The notes below the pieces were generated by a model. It ran no database searches. It saw nothing but the letters and a program-made list of their open reading frames with translations, and was not told where the DNA came from. Source: Pseudocitrobacter faecalis (GTDB lineage: Bacteria; Pseudomonadota; Gammaproteobacteria; Enterobacterales; Enterobacteriaceae). From it: a DNA stretch of 64,000 nucleotides. Below are positions 58,770-64,000 of the stretch, piece by piece. Positions within the stretch are counted from its first letter, which is position 1. Each line of letters opens with the position of its first letter. The position numbers and the translations under genes were made by a program. Location: NCBI GenBank assembly GCA_003315335.1, contig QNRL01000001.1, forward strand, positions 62,001 to 126,000, read 5' to 3'.

Positions 58770-59779
58770 CAGTGATACCCCTCGCCATGTTGGACTTTTC
58801 CGCGGAAGACGTAGTAGCTCCAGAAGGTGTAAACCAGAATAATGGGAATAATCAGCAGGGCGCCAATCAGCATAAAGCCCTGGCTTTGTGTTGGTGCTGC
58901 CGCCTGCCACAGGGTGATATCAGGCGGAATAATATGTGGCCAGATGCTGATCCCCAGTCCACTAAAACCGAGGAAAATCAGTATCAACGTCAACACAAAT
59001 GGCTGAGCATGGCATTGCGGGCGGGCAAGCGTGCGCCAGATTACCAGGCTTACGGCCATCACCAGCACGGGAACCGGTAACAGGAACCACAGATTAGGTA
59101 GCGTAAACCAGCGTTGCGCAATGGCCGGATGCGCCAGCGGCGTCCACGCACTAATCACTGCAATCACCGCCAACAGCGCCAGTAATAATCCACGAGCGTG
59201 GCGGCGCATGATTCGCTGCAAGGGATCTTCACTTTTCATCACCAGCCATGTCGCGCCCAGCAGGGCGTAGGCGATGACCAGGCCCAATCCGCAGAACAGT
59301 GTGAACGGCGTCAGCCAGTCGAACGGGCCACTGGCAAAAGTGCGTTCGACCACCGGGAAACCGTTCAATACCGCGCCGACAACCACGCCCTGGCTGAATG
59401 TCGCCAGAATTGAGCCACCGAGAAAGGCTTTATCCCAGAAAGGGCGATGCGATGGCGTTGCGTTAAAGCGAAATTCAAACGCCACGCCGCGGAAAATCAG
59501 GCCGATCAGCATTAATGATAACGGGATTGTCAGCGCATCGATGATCACCGCATAGGCCAGCGGAAACGCGCCAAACAGTGCCGCGCCGCCCAGTACCAGC
59601 CAGGTTTCGTTGCCGTCCCACACCGGGGCGACGCTGTTTACCATTACGTCACGGTCGGCGGCGTTGCGGGTGAAGGGAAACAGGATGCCGATCCCCAAAT
59701 CAAAGCCGTCCATCACGATATACATCAGGGTGGCGAAAACGATAATAACAAACCAGATGATAGAGAGGTCGACGCCCAT
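58769..59779 (-). CDS. cioB: cytochrome bd-type ubiquinol oxidase subunit II (CioB/CydB-like)
   Basis: 336-aa inner-membrane subunit with 8-9 predicted helices. Family marks: VMDGFDLGIGILFPF near residue 22, VWDGNETWLVLGGAALFGAFP near 53 and FRGVAFEFRF near 96. Its length (336) is that of CioB, shorter than E. coli CydB (379). The ATG overlaps the stop of the upstream subunit I gene. Together they reduce oxygen to water with quinol, without proton pumping. The name reflects subfamily likeness; 'cydB' is an equally used label. Confidence 0.92.
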   Translation of the reverse strand: MGVDLSIIWFVIIVFATLMYIVMDGFDLGIGILFPFTRNAADRDVMVNSVAPVWDGNETWLVLGGAALFGAFPLAYAVIIDALTIPLSLMLIGLIFRGVAFEFRFNATPSHRPFWDKAFLGGSILATFSQGVVVGAVLNGFPVVERTFASGPFDWLTPFTLFCGLGLVIAYALLGATWLVMKSEDPLQRIMRRHARGLLLALLAVIAVISAWTPLAHPAIAQRWFTLPNLWFLLPVPVLVMAVSLVIWRTLARPQCHAQPFVLTLILIFLGFSGLGISIWPHIIPPDITLWQAAAPTQSQGFMLIGALLIIPIILVYTFWSYYVFRGKVQHGEGYH

Positions 59780-61176
59780 CAGTGTTGCTCCTGTGAATGC
59801 GAGGGGGTGATAGCGGCGGAAAGCGGACGCGCGGGCGTACCGTCAGCGGGTGGGGTGAAATCCTGCGGCCCTTTGCGGATCAGACGCACCATGTAGCTGT
59901 ATCCGACACCGAAGACCGAGCTGTACACCACAAAAAAGGCCAGCAGACTGATGCTCATATGTAAATCACCGTGTGCGGAAACCGCATCTGCTGTGCGTTG
60001 TAAGCCATACACAACCCATGGCTGGCGTCCCACTTCAGTGGTGATCCATCCGGCAAGAATGGCGATCAGGCCAGATGGCCCCATCAGCAATGCAAACCAT
60101 AAGAAGGGGCGCGAAGCATAGAGACGCTGTTTTTTGCGCAGCCACAACGCGGCCACGCCCAACAGCAGCATCAGCATGCCAAGACCGGCCATAATGCGAA
60201 ATGACCAGAAGACGAGGGTGGAATTAGGGCGATCCTCTTTGGCAAACTCTTTCAGCGCTGGAACCTGCTTATCGAGGCTGTGGGTGAGGATCAGGCTTCC
60301 CAGCGCGGGGATCTCCAGTCCATAGCGGGTGCGCTCCTGCTCCATATCGGGCCAGCCAAACAGCAGCAGCGGCGTTGGCTCCCCCGGAGGATTTTCCCAA
60401 TGACCCTCGATAGCGGCGATTTTTGCTGGTTGGTGTTTTAGCGTATTCAGACCGTGCATATCCCCAATCATGGCCTGAATGGGCGCGACGATAAGCGTCA
60501 TCCACAGGGCCATCGAAAACATGGTGCGGATAGCGGGTGTGTTATTACCGCGCAGCAGATGCCAGGCCGCAGATGCGCCGACAAACAGGGCGCTGCTCAG
60601 GAAAGCCGCCACCGTCATATGTAACAGGCGATACGGGAATGAAGGGTTGAAGACCACCGCAAACCAGTCGACCGGTACGACCTGACCGTTAACGATCTCA
60701 AAGCCCTGAGGTGTTTGCATCCAACTGTTTGACGCAAGGATCCAGAATGTCGAGATGAGCGTTCCCAGCGCCACCATGCAGGTCGCGAAGAAGTGCAATC
60801 CTGGCCCGACTTTGTTCCAGCCAAAGAGCATCACGCCGAGGAAGCCCGCTTCGAGGAAAAAGGCGGTCAACACCTCATAGGTAAGCAGCGGGCCAGTAAT
60901 ACTGCCAGCAAATTGCGAAAACCCGCTCCAGTTGGTGCCAAACTGATAGGCCATTACCAGCCCGGAAACGACGCCCATCCCAAAGTTAACGGCAAAAATC
61001 TTCGACCAGAAATGGTAGAGCGAGCGCCAGACCGGCTGACGCGTTTTGAGCCACAATCCTTCGAGTACCGCCAGATAGCTGGCAAGCCCGATGGTGATGG
61101 CGGGAAAGATAATGTGAAAGGAGACGGTGAAGGCGAACTGTATTCGCGCCAGGTGAAACGCATCAAGACCAAACAT
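59779..61176 (-). CDS. cioA: cytochrome bd-type ubiquinol oxidase subunit I (CioA/CydA-like)
   Basis: 465-aa subunit I carrying hemes b558, b595 and d. His21 in ARIQFAFTVSFHIIF matches the heme ligand H19 of E. coli CydA. The second histidine is in LLHMTVAAFLSS near 187, and the conserved GWITTEVGRQPWVVYG lies near 395. The protein is short between helices 6 and 7, as in Q-loop-short, cyanide-insensitive oxidases (CioA), compared with 522 aa for CydA. First gene of cioA-cioB-DUF2474. In K-12 the rlhA-ydcR gap holds hicAB; these genes are an insertion here. Confidence 0.92.
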   Translation of the reverse strand: MFGLDAFHLARIQFAFTVSFHIIFPAITIGLASYLAVLEGLWLKTRQPVWRSLYHFWSKIFAVNFGMGVVSGLVMAYQFGTNWSGFSQFAGSITGPLLTYEVLTAFFLEAGFLGVMLFGWNKVGPGLHFFATCMVALGTLISTFWILASNSWMQTPQGFEIVNGQVVPVDWFAVVFNPSFPYRLLHMTVAAFLSSALFVGASAAWHLLRGNNTPAIRTMFSMALWMTLIVAPIQAMIGDMHGLNTLKHQPAKIAAIEGHWENPPGEPTPLLLFGWPDMEQERTRYGLEIPALGSLILTHSLDKQVPALKEFAKEDRPNSTLVFWSFRIMAGLGMLMLLLGVAALWLRKKQRLYASRPFLWFALLMGPSGLIAILAGWITTEVGRQPWVVYGLQRTADAVSAHGDLHMSISLLAFFVVYSSVFGVGYSYMVRLIRKGPQDFTPPADGTPARPLSAAITPSHSQEQH

Positions 61177-61425
61177 GCAAAACTCCGCATCAATTTTTGT
61201 TCAGTCAAATTGTAAGGTGCGTAACAATCTGGTGACATGTACAGCAAAGCGATGTTTTTAGATAACAGTTGTGTTAACTGTTATACATTCGCAGGAGGAT
61301 GATCGTGCGAATGAGTGAGCGAAATGTCAGGAAAGTTAAGCTTTTTCGCTTCTGAATTTTTGTTTAACTTTCATTGAGGTAGAGGGGATTACTCTGCCGC
61401 TCGTTGTTCAGCATGACGCTACAAA

Positions 61426-61501
61426 CCGCCATTAGCTCAACGGGAAGAGCAGACGATTTTCGATTGGAAGGGACGGGGTTCGAGGCCTCGATGGCGGTCC
61501 A
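61426..61501 (+). tRNA. tRNA-like gene, apparent anticodon UUC, poor anticodon stem
   Basis: 76 bases fold as a cloverleaf. The 7-bp acceptor stem CCGCCAT/ATGGCGG is perfect, with T discriminator and encoded CCA. The D-arm is GCTC/GAGC with GG in the loop, and the T-arm is CGGGG-TTCGAGG-CCTCG. Invariant T8, A14, G18, G19, A21, T33, T54, T55, C56 and A58 are all present. The anticodon arm GACGA-TTTTCGA-TTGGA has only three normal or wobble pairs plus two G/A mismatches; the loop would show UUC (Glu) with G37. The gene ends 9 bases from the convergent rcnR stop. It may be a decayed or non-canonical tRNA. Confidence 0.55.
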
Positions 61502-61510
61502 CTTTCTGGG

Positions 61511-61783
61511 TTACTTGATATAGGAATCCAGCACCTTCAATACAACGTCAAGATCTTCTTCACGCTTCAATTCTTCACCCTGATGAACGATATGTTCCGT
61601 CAGATGGCCTTTAATCACTTCGCGCATTAATCCGTTCACCGCACCACGTATCGCTGCGATTTGTTGTAGCACGGCGGCGCATTCATGAGGCTCGTCGAGC
61701 ATTTTTTTGAGCGCCACGACCTGGCCCTGAATCTTGCTGGCACGGGCTTTCAGCTTCTGTTTATCTCGAATAGTATGCGACAT
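61511..61783 (-). CDS. rcnR: nickel/cobalt-responsive repressor RcnR
   Basis: 90-aa DUF156 repressor almost identical to E. coli RcnR. Metal ligands are visible: Cys in [11 protein letters not shown] (C35), His in the N-terminal MSHT (H3) and H60/H64 in [11 protein letters not shown]. It represses its own gene and rcnA until Ni(II) or Co(II) binds. The start [10 protein letters not shown] at 61783 keeps His3; a longer in-frame start lies in the operator region. Divergent from rcnA. Confidence 0.97.
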   Translation of the reverse strand: MSHTIRDKQKLKARASKIQGQVVALKKMLDEPHECAAVLQQIAAIRGAVNGLMREVIKGHLTEHIVHQGEELKREEDLDVVLKVLDSYIK

Positions 61784-61833
61784 GCTGATATCTCTCTTAC
61801 CTAAAATCGATGCTGATAATAGCATTAGCATTC

Positions 61834-61868
61834 TACTGGGGGGTAGTATTCTGTACTGGGGGGGAGTA
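61834..61868. promoter_or_regulatory. two RcnR operators in the rcnR-rcnA spacer
   Basis: TACTGGGGGGTAGTA (61834-61848) and TACTGGGGGGGAGTA (61854-61868) each fit TACT-G6-N-AGTA, the RcnR site known from E. coli. They are 20 bases apart centre to centre and control both divergent genes. Confidence 0.93.
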
Positions 61869-61904
61869 GAATTCGATGCCTCTCTCTAACCAATAATTAC
61901 GCTT

Positions 61905-62786
<882 letters not shown>

Positions 62787-63053
62787 CATCATTGCAGCAT
62801 TGCGACGTCACAGGGAATGAGCGGATGCGGATTTACTTAACATTTTGCAATCTTTTTCCTGTGACGCGTCGCGCGAATACCAGAATTAGCAGTTTTGTTT
62901 TTACTGAATCCTGTCATATAATTTGCGCCGGTTAACCGACGCCTCATTTTCTTCGTCGGCTAATAAAACCCTTTTTGATGATTACACATGTTCTTTTGCT
63001 GTTTTTTCAACCGCGTGTCGTGGGCAGTAAGAGTAGAAAGAAGTCTGGCTGAT

Positions 63054-63227
63054 ATGATCGTTGAATATACATCTTTAATGCACCTAATGATCGCCGCAGG
63101 TCAGGGCGTTTTTTTAGGTTTTATTAGCTTCATGTGCGTACTGCTTATGTTATTGAGCCGCAGTAAGAAATCCGCCCCCTCTTTATTCCGTGGGCCAATA
63201 AAGAAAAGACATACCTACTGGCGCTAA
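63054..63227 (+). CDS. unrecognised small membrane protein
   Basis: 57-aa frame from ATG 63054 (MIVEYTSLMHLMIAAGQG) with one strong hydrophobic helix (about residues 15-36) and a basic tail (SRSKKS, KKRHTYWR), typical of a small inner-membrane protein with the tail in the cytoplasm. A purine-rich GAAAGAAG precedes the ATG by about 11 bases. An in-frame ATG at 62988 would give 79 aa but has no ribosome site. I do not recognise a family. Coding is likely but not proven. Confidence 0.5.
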   Translation: MIVEYTSLMHLMIAAGQGVFLGFISFMCVLLMLLSRSKKSAPSLFRGPIKKRHTYWR

Positions 63228-63232
63228 GTACT

Positions 63233-63430
63233 TCATTCGTGGCAGTGTAGGGCATCACGCAGCAGGTCTGCGGCGGCTTTGCGCGCCTGGTTGATGACAT
63301 CTTCCGGTGTGTACGCGCGGCCACAATGTTGGCAACTACAGTCGTTTATCTCTTCTGGCGAGTAAATGACGGTGCCCGGTTTAAATATAGGTTCTTCGCA
63401 CTCCGGGCATAAATAGATGTGATCCTGCAT
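63233..63430 (-). CDS. small zinc-ribbon protein
   Basis: 65-aa protein with two Cys pairs, CPEC at residues 8-11 and CQHC at about 33-39, forming a four-cysteine zinc ribbon, then a helical tail (TPEDVINQARKAAADLLRDAL). ATG 63430 (MQDHIYLCPE) follows AAGGAG at ideal spacing; an in-frame start six codons earlier has none. It converges with the small membrane protein gene, only 5 bases apart. Function unknown; a nucleic-acid or protein adaptor role would fit the fold. Confidence 0.75.
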   Translation of the reverse strand: MQDHIYLCPECEEPIFKPGTVIYSPEEINDCSCQHCGRAYTPEDVINQARKAAADLLRDALHCHE

Positions 63431-63758
63431 AACGCTCCTTAACGCCATATTTCCGTCCTCTATAATTCATAACGCATCAGCAGATCTTTTCCAGCCGGGA
63501 TTTCATTCTTTGCTGATTCTTAATCCTTTTTACAAATTCGTACGCTTTACCACACTGTGATTGTTACTGGGGTAATTAGCCATTTCCCTTGCCAGCGAGC
63601 AGCCGAATACCTTCATGATTATTGTTTGATGTGTTTATGTCTAATACACGCTTCAGAAAAAACGCACTTTCGGACTATTCATAACAGTTACGTAAAAATG
63701 AAGTTTTTGTAAAACTGTTATAAGATGCAGGTTACTCAATCGTAAATCGGACAAAACG
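63431..63758. other. intergenic region before ydcR
   Basis: 328 bases with no supported gene. It holds the divergent promoters of the zinc-ribbon gene and ydcR. AAAACTGTTATAAGATGC near 63711-63728 offers a TATAAG -10 box for ydcR, upstream of its ATG at 63759. Confidence 0.4.
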
Positions 63759-64000
63759 ATGAAAAAGTACCAGCAACTTGCGCAACAGATGACGGATCAG
63801 ATTGAAAACGGCGTCTGGCAACCCGGCGACAAACTGCCGTCGCTGCGCGAGCAGGTGGTGAACAGCGGCATGAGTTTTATGACCGTGAGCCATGCTTATC
63901 AGTTGCTGGAAAGCCAGGGACGAATCATCGCCCGCCCGCAGTCTGGCTATTATGTTGCGCCACGTGCAGTGGCACTGCGCCCCAGCCGCGCGCCAGTGCA
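63759..64000 (+). CDS. ydcR: MocR-type GntR/aminotransferase regulator YdcR (5' part)
   Basis: 80 codons are visible before the right edge; the E. coli protein is 468 aa. The visible part is the GntR winged helix-turn-helix (YQQLAQQMTDQIENGVWQPG then LPSLREQVVNSGMSFMTVSHAYQLLESQG in family form) followed by the IIARPQSGYYVAP linker typical of YdcR. The PLP-binding aminotransferase domain lies outside the window. Start ATG 63759 (MKKYQQL) by comparison with E. coli. Confidence 0.93.
   Translation, partial: MKKYQQLAQQMTDQIENGVWQPGDKLPSLREQVVNSGMSFMTVSHAYQLLESQGRIIARPQSGYYVAPRAVALRPSRAPV

Overview
The window is chromosomal DNA of a member of the Enterobacteriaceae. Nearly every gene has a recognisable Escherichia coli K-12 relative. 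The order follows the K-12 tynA-paa-ydbA-hrpA-trg-opgD-tehAB-rlhA-ydcR stretch (about 31-32 min), and REP/BIME elements of the E. coli/Citrobacter/Salmonella type are present. It is not K-12: several K-12 genes are absent (aldA, ydcI, ydcH, hicAB, the ynb genes) and other gene blocks sit in their places. A Citrobacter-like organism is a reasonable guess; the species cannot be fixed from the sequence alone.

Region 1 (1-16.2 kb) is a complete aromatic amine and phenylacetate pathway. TynA (cut by the left edge) oxidises phenylethylamine in the periplasm. PaaK activates phenylacetate to its CoA thioester, PaaABCDE epoxidises the ring, and PaaG and the bifunctional PaaZ isomerise and open it. PaaF, PaaH and PaaJ perform beta-oxidation to acetyl-CoA and succinyl-CoA. 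PaaI and PaaY are thioesterases and PaaX is the repressor. paaZ diverges from paaA-K across a control region with a CRP-like site and PaaX-like motifs. Between paaK and paaX lies a striking tandem expansion of a palindromic repeat.

Region 2 (16.5-33.4 kb) has an intact 1982-residue autotransporter at the ydbA position, then pdxI (ydbC), azoR, hrpA, an MHS-family transporter, ydcF, an intact gapC, cybB and leuE.

Region 3 (33.4-46.3 kb) is the accessory part. It has two tandem hok/mok toxin modules, frmRA for formaldehyde detoxification, trg, and a protocatechuate island between trg and ydcJ. The island has a PQQ-dependent membrane dehydrogenase of the glucose/quinate/shikimate family, pcaQ, pcaG and pcaH. 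AACC...GGTT palindromes precede both the dehydrogenase gene and pcaH and suggest shared control by PcaQ. ydcJ, a carboxylesterase and a third, degenerate hok module follow.

Region 4 (46.7-64 kb) returns to K-12 order: opgD, rimL, ydcK, tehAB, ydcL, an inserted EamA exporter/AraC regulator pair, ydcO, ydcN, rlhA. It then carries a cyanide-insensitive type cytochrome bd oxidase with a DUF2474 small subunit, an odd tRNA-like gene with an encoded CCA end, the nickel/cobalt efflux pair rcnR-rcnA with two textbook RcnR sites, two small proteins and the start of ydcR.

The most unusual items are the expanded palindrome array, the tRNA-like gene with a poor anticodon stem, the hok family in three states of decay, the pca/quinoprotein island, and a Trg receptor that ends in a CheR-tether-like pentapeptide. 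I found no wholly new multi-gene system.
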